Below, piece after piece: positions 16,582 to 31,744 of a stretch of 64,000 nucleotides of DNA (position 1 is its first letter; every line of letters starts with the position of its first letter). The stretch is taken from contig NZ_BAABRP010000001.1 of assembly GCF_039545055.1 (NCBI RefSeq), forward strand, positions 859,501 to 923,500, in the 5' to 3' direction. The notes under the pieces are model-generated. The model searched no databases. It was given only the letters and a program-made list of their open reading frames with translations, and was not told the DNA's origin. The position numbers were made by a program, and so were the translations under genes. This DNA comes from Deinococcus carri (GTDB lineage Bacteria; Deinococcota; Deinococci; Deinococcales; Deinococcaceae).

Positions 16582-17426
16582 CCCAGCCCACCCCGCAGCA
16601 GCAGGAACAGCACCAGCACGCCCACGGCGATCAGCACCCAGCGCAGGGCGGGCGGCGGCGCGCGGTGGCCGAACTGCTCGCGCAGGTCCTCGCGCGATTC
16701 CTCCCGCGAGCGCTTCATGCCCAGGCGCTGGCCCCGGCGAATCGCGCTGACCGACTCGTGCAGCTTGCCCTGTCGCCGCAGCGCCACCCCCAGGTTGTGG
16801 TGCGCGCCGTCGTAGTCGGGGTTCAGCCGCAGCACCTCGCGGTAGCGGGCCTCCGCCTGGGCGGGCTGCCCCGCTTCCAGTTCCAGGTTGCCCAGGTTGG
16901 TCATCGCGCGGTAGTGGGCGGGGTCGGTGTTCAGCGCCTCCCCGAAGGCCGCGCGCGCTGCCTCCGGTTCCTCGCGCAGTGCGTGCAGCACGCCCACCGC
17001 GTTCAGCGCCTCTGCCCGCGTGAGCGGGTGCTCCAGGGCCGGGACCAGCCGGGCGGTCAGCGCCTCCGGTTCCGTCTCACCGCCCGGTGCGCGCCGGGTC
17101 GCCTCCAGCGCCGTCAGCGCCTCTCCCAGCGCGCCGGGCCTCACCAGCGAGCGCAGCAGCGCGACCTCGCCCGTCAGGCCCTCGCCCGCGGCGGCCTCCA
17201 GGTCGTCTTGCAGCCCGGCTAGGGCGCGGCGCGCCTGCCCGAGGCTGCGGGCGCGCACCGCCTCCTGCACGTTCACGATGCCCTCCAGCGCCCCGCGCAG
17301 CGCCGCTGGGGTGGGGGTGAGGCGGGCCGCCGCCAGTGCCCGCCGCCACTCGCCCGCGCGGGCAAAGCTGCCCCAGTCCGGCGCGGATTCGGGGGGCGTG
17401 CTGGGGGAGAGGCCAGGGTCGGTCAT
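16578..17426 (-). CDS. TPR-repeat protein with a C-terminal membrane anchor
   Basis: A 282-residue protein with at least three tetratricopeptide repeats in its second half (RAEALNAVGVLHALREEPEAARAAFGEALNTDPAHYRAM, then LGNLELEAGQPAQAEARYREVLRLNPDYDGAHHNLG, each only part quoted from about residues 135-230). A single membrane helix lies at the very C-terminus (LRWVLIAVGVLVLFLLLR), giving a tail-anchored cytoplasmic scaffold. The partners are unknown. It overlaps nnr by four bases, so the genes are co-expressed, although no functional link is evident. Confidence 0.78.
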   Translation of the reverse strand: MTDPGLSPSTPPESAPDWGSFARAGEWRRALAAARLTPTPAALRGALEGIVNVQEAVRARSLGQARRALAGLQDDLEAAAGEGLTGEVALLRSLVRPGALGEALTALEATRRAPGGETEPEALTARLVPALEHPLTRAEALNAVGVLHALREEPEAARAAFGEALNTDPAHYRAMTNLGNLELEAGQPAQAEARYREVLRLNPDYDGAHHNLGVALRRQGKLHESVSAIRRGQRLGMKRSREESREDLREQFGHRAPPPALRWVLIAVGVLVLFLLLRGGLG

Positions 17427-17505
17427 GCGGGGAGTATACTGACGCGCCCAGCGCCCCTTCCCGCCCTCAGGGCGCGGCAGCCCGGCGCGTCCAAGGAACC
17501 TTCCC

Positions 17506-18375
17506 GTGACCCAGCCCGACCCCGCATCCCCGCCGCCGACCCCCGCCGCCGACCTGCCGCTCTACTCGCCCGCCCGCGTGCGTGACCTGCTAGCCCTGCA
17601 CGGGCTGAGGCCCACCAAGAGCCTGGGTCAGAACTTCCTGATCGACGGCAATATCCTGCGCGCCATCGCGGAGGCGGGCGGCGCGGCCCGGGGCGTGCCC
17701 GTGCTGGAGGTCGGCCCCGGCCTGGGCGTCCTCACCCGCGAGCTGGCCGCGCGCGGGGCACAGGTGACGGCGCTGGAAAAGGACGAGCGCCTGGGGCCCG
17801 TCCTGGCCGAGACTCTGGCCGGGCTGGACGTGAGCGTGGTCTGGGGCGACGCCCTGGACTTCGATTACGCGGCGCTCCCGGCGGGCACCCGCGTGATTGC
17901 CAACCTGCCCTACTACATCACGGGCGTCCTGCTCTCGCGTTTCATGGGGGCACCCGGCGTGCTGTCCGCGACCGTGCTGGTCCAGAAGGAGGTCGCGCAG
18001 CGCCTCGCGGCCCGCCCCGGCGAGGCCAACTACGGCTTCCTGAGCGCGCTCGCGGCCCTGCACGGCACCGTCCGCCACGTGCGCGACGTGCCCAGGGGGG
18101 CCTTTTTCCCCGCGCCGGACGTGACCAGCAGCGTGGTGCGGCTCGACTTCGACCGCTCGCGGCCCCTGCCCGACCCCGCGTTCCTGAAGTTCGTGGAGGC
18201 GGCCCTGCACCACCGCCGCAAGACCCTGCGCAACAACCTGCGGCTGGTGGGCTTTGAGGGCGAGGCGATCAGTGCGGCGCTGGAGGCCGCCGGACTGCGC
18301 CCGGACGTGCGCGCCGAGGACGTGCCGCTGGAGGACATCCGCACCCTCGCGCGGCACCTGGGCGTGATACGGTAG
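17506..18375 (+). CDS. rsmA: 16S rRNA dimethyladenosine transferase
   Basis: Methylates two adjacent adenosines in the 3' terminal hairpin of 16S rRNA (A1518 and A1519 in E. coli numbering) during 30S maturation. The protein of 289 residues shows KSLGQNFLIDGNIL, the SAM-binding VLEVGPGLGVLTRELAARGA, and the catalytic NLPYYITGVLLSRF (NLPY). The N-terminal 25 residues are proline-rich and not conserved, so the true start could be slightly later than the GTG at 17506. It stands alone between the divergent TPR gene and a kinase gene. Confidence 0.93.
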   Translation: MTQPDPASPPPTPAADLPLYSPARVRDLLALHGLRPTKSLGQNFLIDGNILRAIAEAGGAARGVPVLEVGPGLGVLTRELAARGAQVTALEKDERLGPVLAETLAGLDVSVVWGDALDFDYAALPAGTRVIANLPYYITGVLLSRFMGAPGVLSATVLVQKEVAQRLAARPGEANYGFLSALAALHGTVRHVRDVPRGAFFPAPDVTSSVVRLDFDRSRPLPDPAFLKFVEAALHHRRKTLRNNLRLVGFEGEAISAALEAAGLRPDVRAEDVPLEDIRTLARHLGVIR

Positions 18376-18495
18376 GAGCCGCGTTTCAAACGCCAACCTG
18401 GCAGTCCGGCGCTGAGGTTCCCCCGCGGAACACGGCGAACCTGTCCGGACACGCCGCATCTGGGGGCCGCCTTCTGCTGGCCCGGAGGTTTCCAC

Positions 18496-19428
<933 letters not shown>

Positions 19429-19444
19429 GGGAGAGCACTCGACG

Positions 19445-19479
19445 CGCGCCCCGGCCGTAGTGGCTGGGGCGCGTTTTTT
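19445..19479 (+). terminator. Rho-independent terminator after the PfkB kinase
   Basis: CGCGCCCCGGCC pairs with GGCTGGGGCGCG over a short loop (one wobble pair) and runs directly into six T residues. Confidence 0.9.
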
Positions 19480-19588
19480 GGAAAGGGGGAGGTTCTTTCT
19501 TGAATATATACAAGAGGACTTACAGAACATTGCAGGCTGGTCAGTGCAAATCAGTGCAAAAGCGGGTCCCCACCCCACTCCCCGCGCC

Positions 19589-20410
<822 letters not shown>

Positions 20411-20416
20411 CCCGTC

Positions 20417-20422
20417 AGCATA
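20417..20422 (-). promoter_or_regulatory. -10 box, leaderless start of the SDR gene
   Basis: TATGCT on the minus strand, six bases before the ATG at 20410. Confidence 0.55.
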
Positions 20423-20457
20423 AGGCTGCCCCCAGCGAGGCCCCATTCCAAAGGCAA

Positions 20458-20480
20458 GGCTGACCCACGCGGAGTCAGCC
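20458..20480 (-). terminator. Probable terminator downstream of recG
   Basis: GGCTGAC and GTCAGCC (20458-20464 and 20474-20480) form a 7-bp stem with a 9-base loop, followed on the minus strand by TTGCCTTT. It lies about 110 bases beyond the recG stop and just upstream of the SDR promoter, so it could insulate the two. Confidence 0.5.
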
Positions 20481-20589
20481 TCCCGGCGCGCGGACTTCAC
20501 CCGGCCCGCATATTTGGTTGCGCTGATGCCCGCACTGTACGTCCGCGCCTGTCACAACACTCTGACGCCTTTCCGTCCGGCGACCCGTC

Positions 20590-22938
<2,349 letters not shown>

Positions 22939-22998
22939 ACCAGCGCGCAGGCTACCAGAGGGGACGGGAGCGCGGCGGGGGTTCCCTCACGGTGCCCC

Positions 22999-23931
22999 TC
23001 AGTGTCGCCGTGGCCGCAGGTGCAGCGCCGCCACGATGACGCCCCCCACCAGCAGCCCCGTCAGCGCGGAGCCGAGCGTCTCCACCACCCACGCCACCAC
23101 GTCGGCCGCGAAGGGGAGCGCCTGCCCCGCCGCCACCGCCACCTCATGCAGCGCGTGTTCGGGGGCTTCCAGCCCAAAGTGCGCCAGGCCGTCCAGCAGG
23201 ATGTGCCCGCCGACCCACAGCATCGCGGCAGTACCGATCACCGACAGGGCCGCCAGGACCGCGGGCATCCCCCGGACCAGCCCCCGCCCGAGGGTCCGCA
23301 GCGCCCCCGAGTGGCCCCGCGAGAGCCGCAGCCCGAGGTCGTCCATCTTGACCAGCAGGGCCACCACGCCGTAGACGAGCAGGGTGATCATCAGCGCCAC
23401 CAGCACCAGGCTCACCGCCCGCAGCACAAAGGTCTGGGCCGCCACCTCGGCCAGCGAGATCGCCATGATCTCCGCCGAGAGAATGAAGTCGGTGCGGATT
23501 GCCCCCGCCACCAACTGTTCCTCCTGCGCGCGGCTGGGCGGCCCGGCGTCCTGGGCCTGGGCCGCGTCCCCGTGCCCGGTCAGGGCCTCGTACACCTTCT
23601 CGGCCCCCTCATAGCAGAGGTAGGCCCCGCCCAGCATCAGCAGCGGCGTGATGGCCCCCGGCAGGAACTCGCTGAGCAGCAGCGCGGCGGGCAGGATAAA
23701 CACCAGCTTGTTGCGCAGCGAGCCGCGGGCAATCCGCGCGATGATCGGCAACTCGCGTTCCGGGGCCAGGCCCGTCACGTAGCGCGGGGTCACGGCGGTG
23801 TCGTCCACCACCACCCCGATCGCCTTGACCCCCGCCTTGCCCGCCGCCGCGCCCACGTCGTCGATAGAAGCGGCCGCCAGTTTCGCCAGCGCCGCCACAT
23901 CGTCCAGCAGCGCCACCAGGCCGCCACTCAC
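22999..23931 (-). CDS. DUF808 inner-membrane protein (YedI-like)
   Basis: A 310-residue membrane protein starting SGGLVALLDDVAALAKLAAASIDDVG and continuing KAIGVVVDDTAVTPRYVTG, which are diagnostic of the DUF808 family. About six hydrophobic helices follow, including FILPAALLLSEFLPGAITPLLMLGG. The role of the family is not established. The start is a GTG at 23931. It lies alone between recG and a DinB-like gene, all on the minus strand. Confidence 0.85.
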   Translation of the reverse strand: MSGGLVALLDDVAALAKLAAASIDDVGAAAGKAGVKAIGVVVDDTAVTPRYVTGLAPERELPIIARIARGSLRNKLVFILPAALLLSEFLPGAITPLLMLGGAYLCYEGAEKVYEALTGHGDAAQAQDAGPPSRAQEEQLVAGAIRTDFILSAEIMAISLAEVAAQTFVLRAVSLVLVALMITLLVYGVVALLVKMDDLGLRLSRGHSGALRTLGRGLVRGMPAVLAALSVIGTAAMLWVGGHILLDGLAHFGLEAPEHALHEVAVAAGQALPFAADVVAWVVETLGSALTGLLVGGVIVAALHLRPRRH

Positions 23932-24044
23932 CGTTCAGCTCCCGGCGGGAGAGTCCGCGCCGTGTCCTTGCCGTTGCCGCCTTGCCACTGGGCCATCAGG
24001 CGGACAGCCTATCAAGCCCGCGCGCGTCCACCTTTACCCGAGCT

Positions 24045-24596
24045 TCATGCCCCAGCGGGTTCTCCCGCGTTCAGGCGCTCCAGCCCGCGCTGCAGGCTGC
24101 GGCGGTGGCTCCCGGTGTGCCACGTCGTCATCCGCAGCCAGTCCTGCGCGTCCAGCATCCCCATGAAGGGATGGAAGAAGGTGCGCCCCGGGTTCGCCTC
24201 CGCGCGCACCTGCTCCAGCAGCGCGCGCGTGGCAGCGTGGCGGGCCAGCAGCGCCTCAAGCGGCTGCTCCGGCCCCGGCTCCAGCCCTGCCGGGGCGAGC
24301 CGCCGGCCGTCCTCGGTGGTGCGGCCCGGCTCCTGGGGCGTGGGGCGCAGCGGCTTCTCCGAGAGCAGCAGCCGCACGATCCTGCCGGTGCCCTCGTTGA
24401 CCAGGATGGTGTGTTCGGCCTCCTGCGCCGGCGACCAGGTGCGGTCCGGCATCCGCGTGTCCCAGTGGGGCAGGGCGGCGCGCAGGGTCTGCTCGAAGGC
24501 GTCCAGTTCCTGCTCCAGCCGCTGGGCGAGAACCTCGGACGTGGGGAAGGCCGTGCGCAGGGCGGCCACCTGCTCCTGGGGGCTGGGTTGCGTCAT
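24045..24596 (-). CDS. DinB-like domain protein
   Basis: A 183-residue soluble protein with the DinB/YfiT four-helix layout. It has an N-terminal helix, a conserved SPAQEAEHTILVNEGTGRIVRLL segment with a histidine in helix 2, and a C-terminal MTTWHTGSHRRSLQRGLERL with two histidines. Three histidines at such positions usually bind a divalent metal. The DinB superfamily includes bacillithiol transferases and DNA-damage-induced proteins and is greatly expanded in Deinococcus. The substrate here is unknown. Confidence 0.78.
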   Translation of the reverse strand: MTQPSPQEQVAALRTAFPTSEVLAQRLEQELDAFEQTLRAALPHWDTRMPDRTWSPAQEAEHTILVNEGTGRIVRLLLSEKPLRPTPQEPGRTTEDGRRLAPAGLEPGPEQPLEALLARHAATRALLEQVRAEANPGRTFFHPFMGMLDAQDWLRMTTWHTGSHRRSLQRGLERLNAGEPAGA

Positions 24597-24655
24597 GGCC
24601 GCAGTCTAATGCCACCTCGCCCGGATGCCAGAACCTCCGGGAAAGCGCCCGGGGT

Positions 24656-25450
24656 TCACAGCCGCAGCGCCAGCCCCACCGCCTCCGCCAGTCCCCCCGC
24701 GTCCACGTGGGCGACGTGATAGCGCCCCGCCGCCCGCGCCTCCGCGTCCGCGTTGCCCATCGCCACCGGGTGCCCGACCACCCGCATGGCCGTCACGTCG
24801 TTGTGGCCGTCGCCCACCATCATCACCCGCTCCAGCGGGAGGCCGTAGGCGGCGGCCACCCGCGTGACCGCGCTGCCCTTGCCCACGCCCGCCCGCGTCA
24901 CGCTGATGAACATCACGTCCGGCATCACCGGGCTGCCCGCCGGGTGCAGGTCCAGCCCCGGATGCGGCTCGGCCTGCACGCCTGCCGACTCCGCCAGCGG
25001 CACCACCCACTGCGCGCGGACACGGGTGCCGGTCAGCGTCTGCGGGTCGCGCGGTACATAGGGCACCCCCAGCAACTCCGCGTGCCGCCGCGCCAGGTCG
25101 CCCGGCTGCGTGACGCCGTACTCGTCATCGGTGTAGACCTCCAGCAGCCGCCCCGTCTCGTGGGCGCGGTCCAGCAGCCGGTCCAGCTCCCCCGGCGGGA
25201 GCGGTTCCGATAGACTCTCGCCGCTGCCCACATTGACCACCGACGCCCCGTTCTGAAAGATGTGCCACCCGTCCGGGTCCAGCCTCCGGGCATACTTCAG
25301 CGCGTTGCCGAAGGCGGGCCGCCCGCTGCACAGCGCGATGCGCACGCCCCGCGCGCGGGCATCCGCCAGTGCCGCCCACACGTCCTCGCGCACCACGTTC
25401 CCGGTGCCGACCAGCGTTCCGTCCACGTCCACACAGATGAGTCCCAGCAT
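24656..25450 (-). CDS. HAD hydrolase, Cof/IIB subfamily
   Basis: A 264-residue phosphatase with the HAD motif I near its start ([12 protein letters not shown]), motif II in ALCSGRP, a large C2-type cap, and motif [24 protein letters not shown]. This is the Cof-type pattern of sugar-phosphate and flavin phosphatases. The ATG at 25450, six bases after TACACT, places motif I at the N-terminus as in relatives; 29 extra codons upstream in frame do not belong. It is divergent from the methyltransferase at 25530. Confidence 0.87.
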   Translation of the reverse strand: MLGLICVDVDGTLVGTGNVVREDVWAALADARARGVRIALCSGRPAFGNALKYARRLDPDGWHIFQNGASVVNVGSGESLSEPLPPGELDRLLDRAHETGRLLEVYTDDEYGVTQPGDLARRHAELLGVPYVPRDPQTLTGTRVRAQWVVPLAESAGVQAEPHPGLDLHPAGSPVMPDVMFISVTRAGVGKGSAVTRVAAAYGLPLERVMMVGDGHNDVTAMRVVGHPVAMGNADAEARAAGRYHVAHVDAGGLAEAVGLALRL

Positions 25451-25456
25451 CCGGGC

Positions 25457-25462
25457 AGTGTA
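25457..25462 (-). promoter_or_regulatory. -10 box, leaderless start of the HAD gene
   Basis: TACACT on the minus strand, six bases before the ATG at 25450. Confidence 0.55.
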
Positions 25463-25529
25463 CGCCTGCCCGTCCAGCCCGCCACGTTCGGTAAACTGCC
25501 TGACCACGCAGCCCCCACAGGAGATGCCC

Positions 25530-26252
25530 ATGCCCACGCCCTACGACGTGATTGCCCGGTGGTATGACGCCCAGGTCCGCGCCCACTCGCCGGCCAATGC
25601 TCTGCTGGTGCCGCCGCTGCTGCATCTCGCCGGTGAACTCGAACACCGGCAGCTCTGTGACCTCGCCTGCGGCGAGGGCCACCTCGCACGCCTGCTTGCC
25701 GCTCGGGGAGCGCAGGTGACGGGGGTGGACCGTTCGGCCGAACTCCTCGCGCTGGCCCGGCAGGAAGAGGCACAGTCACCCCGGGGCATCACCTATGTCG
25801 CGGACGACGCCCAGACCCTGGAGCATCTGCCGGAAGCGGCGTTTGACGGCGTGGTCTGCCACCTGGCGCTGATGGATATCCCCGACCTCGCGGCCACGGT
25901 TCAGGCGGTCCGGCGCGTTCTCAGGCCCCGGGGCTGGTTCGTGTTCTCGCTCACCCACCCCTGTTTTCAGGCCCCTCACGCCCGCTGGCACACGGCCCCG
26001 GACGGCACCATCCGCCGTGAGGTCTCCACCTACTTCGACGAAGGCTTCTGGAAGTCGGCGTATCCGGGCGGGGTGCGGGGGCAGGTGGGGGCATACCACC
26101 GCACCCTCTCGACGTACATGCGGACCCTAAGCGAGGCGGGCTTTCAGTTCTGCGACATGTATGAACCGCAGGCGACCGGTGCCGTCAGAGACGCCCGGTC
26201 CGAATACGGCGTCATCCCGCCGTTCCTGCTGATGCGCAGGACCAGAGCGTGA
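25530..26252 (+). CDS. Class I SAM-dependent methyltransferase
   Basis: A 240-residue protein with motif [21 protein letters not shown] at about residues 41-60, [11 protein letters not shown] next, then [18 protein letters not shown]. This resembles the Methyltransf_11/25 group; the acceptor is unknown. AGGAG at 25519-25523 is six bases from the ATG at 25530. An in-frame ATG at 25524 is too close to that site to be used. It stands alone: divergent from the HAD gene and convergent, two bases apart, with the comB-like gene. Confidence 0.85.
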   Translation: MPTPYDVIARWYDAQVRAHSPANALLVPPLLHLAGELEHRQLCDLACGEGHLARLLAARGAQVTGVDRSAELLALARQEEAQSPRGITYVADDAQTLEHLPEAAFDGVVCHLALMDIPDLAATVQAVRRVLRPRGWFVFSLTHPCFQAPHARWHTAPDGTIRREVSTYFDEGFWKSAYPGGVRGQVGAYHRTLSTYMRTLSEAGFQFCDMYEPQATGAVRDARSEYGVIPPFLLMRRTRA

Positions 26253-26254
26253 GT

Positions 26255-26983
26255 TCAGCTCACCGCGTTCACGAAGACACCCTCCCGCAGGACCGGCACG
26301 CACCCGCTCACGTCCAGCTCCGCCGCCAGCGCCACGTCCTCCGCGAAGCCCCGCTCCGACAGTTCGAGGCCTGATGCGCACCCGCCCAGCACCTCCGGCA
26401 GGCGTTCCCGCATGGCCTGAAACATGGCCCGCGCCCCCTGTGCCTCCGGGGAAGGGCGGAGGGCGGGGGCAAGCGCCTCCACCACCGCTCCCGCCCCCAG
26501 CAGGTCCTCCAGCGCTGGCCGCAGCGTGCCGTCCGGCCAGCGTTCCCCGGCCGGGACGACCAACACGTTCTGAAAGCGCCCGCCTATCCAGGCTCCCACC
26601 GCCGCCGCATTCCGCAGGCACGCCGCCACGACCACCCCACCGGCCTCCCCCGCCCGCGCGCACAGGGTGGCCCCGTTGGGCGAGGGCAACACCAGCCGCG
26701 CTCCGGCGGGCAGCCCCAGCAGTGAGGTGGGGGAGAGGGAAGGCCTGCCCGCCGCCCGCTCTCCCGCCAGCAGCGCCCCGTGTTCGGCGGCAAAGGCCGT
26801 GGCCCGCGCGTCCCGCCAGCCAAACGGCAGCACGGCCGCGCCGCGCGAGACGGCCACCTCCACGCAGGTGGCAAAGGACAGCACATCCACGACGACCACC
26901 ACGTCAGCCTGCGCGGCGAGGTGCTCCAGGCCCGCCTCGCCCCATTCCAGCCTCACGCCGGCGTCTTGTTGCTCCCAGAACAT
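26255..26983 (-). CDS. 2-phosphosulfolactate phosphatase-like protein (ComB family)
   Basis: A 242-residue protein with ADVVVVVDVLSFATCVEVAVSRGAAVLPF near the N-terminus and the serine-rich SPNGATLCARAGEAGGVVVAACLRNAAAV in the middle, which define the ComB family. Characterised members dephosphorylate 2-phosphosulfolactate in coenzyme M synthesis, but bacterial relatives occur without that pathway, so the physiological substrate here is uncertain. It is convergent with the methyltransferase gene and on the same strand as the two exported proteins, although those are upstream of it. Confidence 0.82.
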   Translation of the reverse strand: MFWEQQDAGVRLEWGEAGLEHLAAQADVVVVVDVLSFATCVEVAVSRGAAVLPFGWRDARATAFAAEHGALLAGERAAGRPSLSPTSLLGLPAGARLVLPSPNGATLCARAGEAGGVVVAACLRNAAAVGAWIGGRFQNVLVVPAGERWPDGTLRPALEDLLGAGAVVEALAPALRPSPEAQGARAMFQAMRERLPEVLGGCASGLELSERGFAEDVALAAELDVSGCVPVLREGVFVNAVS

Positions 26984-26992
26984 CCCGTGAAG

Positions 26993-27583
26993 CTACCAGC
27001 TCACGTTGAGGCCCACACTGCCGCCCACCTTGCTCTCGCTCGGCTTCACGTTCAGGCTGACACTCATGCTCCAGCGCGGGTCCAGCGGTGACAGCGGGTT
27101 GCCCGACACCGAGTAGCTCAGCGACCCCACGTTGCTGCCCGGCGTGTAGTACAGCGACACGCTCTGGTTGACGGTTTTCGCTGGGGCCACCGTGTAGGGC
27201 ACTGTTTCCAGCACCTGCCCCGCGTGGTTGCTGATGGTGATGGTCCCGCTGTGCGCTCCCACCGCCACGAAGGTCACGGTCTGGAGCAGGTAGGCGTTCA
27301 GCCGCACTGCACCTTTCTCGCCCCCCAGCAGCACCAGCCGGGAGTCGCTCGCTTTCAGCGTCACCTCGGTAGGAACCTCGCTGAACAGCGTGAAGTTGAG
27401 GTTGCCCGTCGTGTAGCCCGTTTGCAGCCGCATTTCCAGCTTCGAGGGCTGCACCAGGACGCGGCGGGCGATTTCCAGCGGTGCGGGCGCGGCGTCGGTC
27501 GGCGTGAGGGTGATGCCGGGGGCGGTGAACTGGGCACCTGCGCTCCCCAGCAGCCCCACGAGCAGGAAGAGAAACCGCTTCAT
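26993..27583 (-). CDS. Exported beta-rich protein of unknown function
   Basis: A 196-residue protein with a clear signal peptide (MKRFLFLLVGLLGSAGAQ). The mature part is rich in Ser, Thr and Val with alternating hydrophobic residues, as expected for a secreted beta-sandwich (for example VTFVAVGAHSGTITISNHAG and SVSLNVKPSESKVGGSVG). No cysteine or catalytic motif is evident. It lies 64 bases downstream of another small exported beta-rich protein on the same strand, and the two probably form one surface- or fimbria-related operon. That role is inferred from composition only. Confidence 0.72.
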   Translation of the reverse strand: MKRFLFLLVGLLGSAGAQFTAPGITLTPTDAAPAPLEIARRVLVQPSKLEMRLQTGYTTGNLNFTLFSEVPTEVTLKASDSRLVLLGGEKGAVRLNAYLLQTVTFVAVGAHSGTITISNHAGQVLETVPYTVAPAKTVNQSVSLYYTPGSNVGSLSYSVSGNPLSPLDPRWSMSVSLNVKPSESKVGGSVGLNVSW

Positions 27584-27647
27584 CAGAGGCTCCTGGGAAA
27601 GCAGGACGAGCGGGGCGGCTCGTCCTGGCTGAGGGGAAGGGGGTGAC

Positions 27648-28145
27648 TTAGCCGCCGCTGGTGCCGAAGCTCACGTCTTGCGTTGCGTCATCGTCCGCCA
27701 CCGCGTTGATAGTGAAGCTGACGGAGACGTTGCCGCTGTAGATCGGATCGCCCGCAGCCGCGTTGGCAAAGGTGAAGGTATAGGTCAGCGTGGCGTTGTT
27801 GCCGGCCCCGACGGCCACGTTGGTGGCGTTGGTGCCCGTGATGGTCAGCTTGCTGGCAAAGGCCGCGCCCGTGGGCGTCCCCGCCACACCCGTGACCTTG
27901 ATGTTGCGGCCTGTCGGGTTGCTGACCGGCACACTGACTGTGAAGCTCGCGCCGGGCCGCACCTGGGCCGCCGGGATGGTCAGGGTCGTCTGGGCGATGC
28001 TGAACTTGACCGCGTCGCTGGCCGTGCCGCTGGTGGTCAGCGTCATCGTCGCGTTGTTGTGGTCCGTGGAAGTGCTGTCGGCGGCGTAAGCACCGCCGGA
28101 CACCATCAGAGCCGTCATCAGAGCCAGAGTCTTGAGGGAACGCAT
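27648..28145 (-). CDS. Small exported Thr/Ala-rich protein, surface-protein-like
   Basis: A 165-residue protein with a signal peptide ending AYA-ADS. The mature region contains repeated beta-strand patterns (TLTIPAAQVRPGASFTVSVPVSN, FASKLTITGTNATNVAVGAG) reminiscent of small pilin-like or spore-coat-type domains, but no family was firmly recognised. The ATG at 28145 is preceded by GGAGGA, and a CCGGAAA/TTTCCGG hairpin sits in the leader (28155-28172). The gene at 26993-27583 follows. Both look like cell-surface material made together. Confidence 0.72.
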   Translation of the reverse strand: MRSLKTLALMTALMVSGGAYAADSTSTDHNNATMTLTTSGTASDAVKFSIAQTTLTIPAAQVRPGASFTVSVPVSNPTGRNIKVTGVAGTPTGAAFASKLTITGTNATNVAVGAGNNATLTYTFTFANAAAGDPIYSGNVSVSFTINAVADDDATQDVSFGTSGG

Positions 28146-28472
28146 CAGAGAGTCCTCCCCGGAAACCATTTTCCGGTGAATCAAAGTCTGCCGCACGCCA
28201 CATGGACGCCGCAGAACTGGACGAAAAGCCGGTCGCACCACTGGCTCCCCCCATCCGAGGTGCCCGGATTACAGGACGGGGTTCAGCGCCGCTCTCCGCC
28301 AGAGAGGGTTCTCTGAACGAAGTGCGTTCAAGGTATGGCCCTGCTCCGCACAGAACTCTTACGGGGGCCGTTCCCCGGCTGACCTGCCCGCGAAATGCCG
28401 AAAAGGCTGTGGCAGCGCGTGTCCACGGGGCAGGGGGGTTCCGTTTCCATTGCGCGGCTTATTTCCCGGTTC
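28146..28472. other. Intergenic region without a recognised gene
   Basis: 327 bases between the phzF-like stop and the surface-protein start. It should hold the promoter of the surface-protein pair. A leader hairpin is at 28155-28172 and a GAACG/CGTTC dyad lies near 28317-28331. No coding frame, tRNA or repeat of the families described here was seen. Confidence 0.5.
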
Positions 28473-29360
28473 TTACTTCTTGCGGTCCCAGTACCCCTCG
28501 CGGTCCAGCGCGGCGCAGCCCCCCACCCGGATGTCCCGCACCGTCTGCCCGGCGAGCGTCACCTCGACCTCCACCTCGCCAGGGGTGCCGAGGGCGTGCC
28601 CCTGGTAGACCACGCCGCTGGCCCGGTCGCCGCGCACCGGCAGGCGGCCCCCCTCGGCCAGCAGGGCCAGGAGTGCGCCCGCCGCGCTGCCCGTTACCGG
28701 GTCCTCGGGAATGCCGACGGCGGGGGCGAAGTCCCGCGCGGCGAAGCGGTTCACGCCCATCGGCGCGTAGGCGTACACGCTGGTCACGCCCAGCGCGTCA
28801 CTCAGCGCGTGGATGCGCGGCAGGTCGGGGTCCAGCCCGTCGAGAATCACGGTGTCGAGCAGCGGCACGAAAACGCTCCACAGCCCGCTGCTGGCCGCCG
28901 CCAGGGGCAGGCCGCGGTGAATCATCCGCTCGTCGAGGCCGAGCGCCTCCGCGAGTTCCCGGCGCAGCTCGCGCGCCACCGGGCGGGTTTCCAGCCCCCG
29001 CTGCTCCATCCACACCCGCGTCGGCACCCCCGCCTCAGTCTCCAGCGTGAGGGGCACCCGGCCCACCAGCGTCTCCAGTTCCAGCGGCTCCCCCTGCCAG
29101 TGCCCCCCCTGCGCCAGCCGCAGCCCCAGCGCGACCGTCGCGTGCCCGCAGAACTCGATCTCCTGCGTGGGGGTGAAGTACCGCACCCGCACTAGGCCGC
29201 CCCCCATCCGCGTCACGAAGACTGTCTCGGGGGCTTCCAGAAAGGCGGCCAGCGCCTGCATCTCGGCGTCGGTCAGCTCGCCCGCCTCCAGCACCACGCC
29301 CGCCCGATTGCCCTGTCCCGGCGTCTGGGTGAACGCGCTCACCTCGCAATACGCGATCAT
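28473..29360 (-). CDS. PhzF-family isomerase
   Basis: A 295-residue protein of the diaminopimelate-epimerase-like fold. The N-terminus ([32 protein letters not shown]) contains the GNxAGVV motif. A C-terminal [23 protein letters not shown] completes the PhzF signature. Phenazine genes are absent nearby, so it is more likely a general isomerase of the family. Its ATG is six bases after TAGAGT. The upstream region contains the first copy of the 45-bp repeat, ending about 34 bases before the start codon. Confidence 0.88.
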   Translation of the reverse strand: MIAYCEVSAFTQTPGQGNRAGVVLEAGELTDAEMQALAAFLEAPETVFVTRMGGGLVRVRYFTPTQEIEFCGHATVALGLRLAQGGHWQGEPLELETLVGRVPLTLETEAGVPTRVWMEQRGLETRPVARELRRELAEALGLDERMIHRGLPLAAASSGLWSVFVPLLDTVILDGLDPDLPRIHALSDALGVTSVYAYAPMGVNRFAARDFAPAVGIPEDPVTGSAAGALLALLAEGGRLPVRGDRASGVVYQGHALGTPGEVEVEVTLAGQTVRDIRVGGCAALDREGYWDRKK

Positions 29361-29366
29361 GGGGGC

Positions 29367-29372
29367 ACTCTA
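29367..29372 (-). promoter_or_regulatory. -10 box, leaderless start of the phzF-like gene
   Basis: TAGAGT on the minus strand, six bases before the ATG at 29360. The T-rich end of a 45-bp repeat (TTGTTC) lies 21 bases further upstream. Confidence 0.55.
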
Positions 29373-29393
29373 GCGTACTGGTTGCCGGGGTAA

Positions 29394-29438
29394 GAACAAA
29401 AACTTCACGAATTAGGTTCATCGTGAATACTTTCACTT
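29394..29438 (-). repeat. 45-bp GTGAA/TTCAC repeat, copy 1
   Basis: On the minus strand: GTGAA, AGTA, TTCACGA, eight spacer bases, TTCGTGAA, then GTTTTTGTTC. The central TTCACGA can pair with the GTGAA before it or with the TCGTGAA after it. It sits between asnS (end) and the phzF-like gene (start). Confidence 0.8.
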
Positions 29439-29446
29439 GAGCTTCC

Positions 29447-29471
29447 AGAGAAAAGCCGGGAGTGACCCGGC
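29447..29471 (-). terminator. Terminator of asnS
   Basis: GCCGGG-TCACT-CCCGGC on the minus strand is followed by TTTTCTC, just beyond the asnS stop. Confidence 0.75.
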
Positions 29472-29478
29472 CCGGCCC

Positions 29479-30831
<1,353 letters not shown>

Positions 30832-30837
30832 AGCGGA

Positions 30838-30843
30838 ATTATA
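30838..30843 (-). promoter_or_regulatory. -10 box, leaderless start of asnS
   Basis: A consensus TATAAT on the minus strand, six bases before the GTG at 30831, with TTCTGA 18 bases upstream as a possible -35. It is the strongest-looking promoter in the window. Confidence 0.65.
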
Positions 30844-30882
30844 GGCGGAGGCGAGCGGCGTTCAGAATCGAGGAAGGCTAGG

Positions 30883-30927
30883 AAACATAAAGTTCACGAA
30901 CAGCTTTTATCGTGAATACTTTCACTA
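30883..30927 (-). repeat. 45-bp GTGAA/TTCAC repeat, copy 2
   Basis: On the minus strand: GTGAAAGTATTCACGA, nine spacer bases, TTCGTGAA, then CTTTATGTTT. It lies between the tpiA stop and the asnS promoter, about 17 bases upstream of the possible -35. Confidence 0.8.
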
Positions 30928-30972
30928 TCCATAACACTGCCCCCACCCCGTTTCCAGAGTAGGGAAGAGGCT

Positions 30973-31713
<741 letters not shown>

Positions 31714-31744
31714 GGTTCCTCCGGGGCGGCCAGCGGCCAGCCGC

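Noticed and set aside
18376..18495. A possible tRNA or small RNA between rsmA and the PfkB kinase
   Set aside because: No cloverleaf with a TTCRA loop and acceptor stem could be formed; the stretch shows only modest GC hairpins.
28473..29360. Phenazine biosynthesis from the phzF-like gene
   Set aside because: No other phenazine genes are nearby, and PhzF-fold proteins are common in bacteria that make no phenazines.
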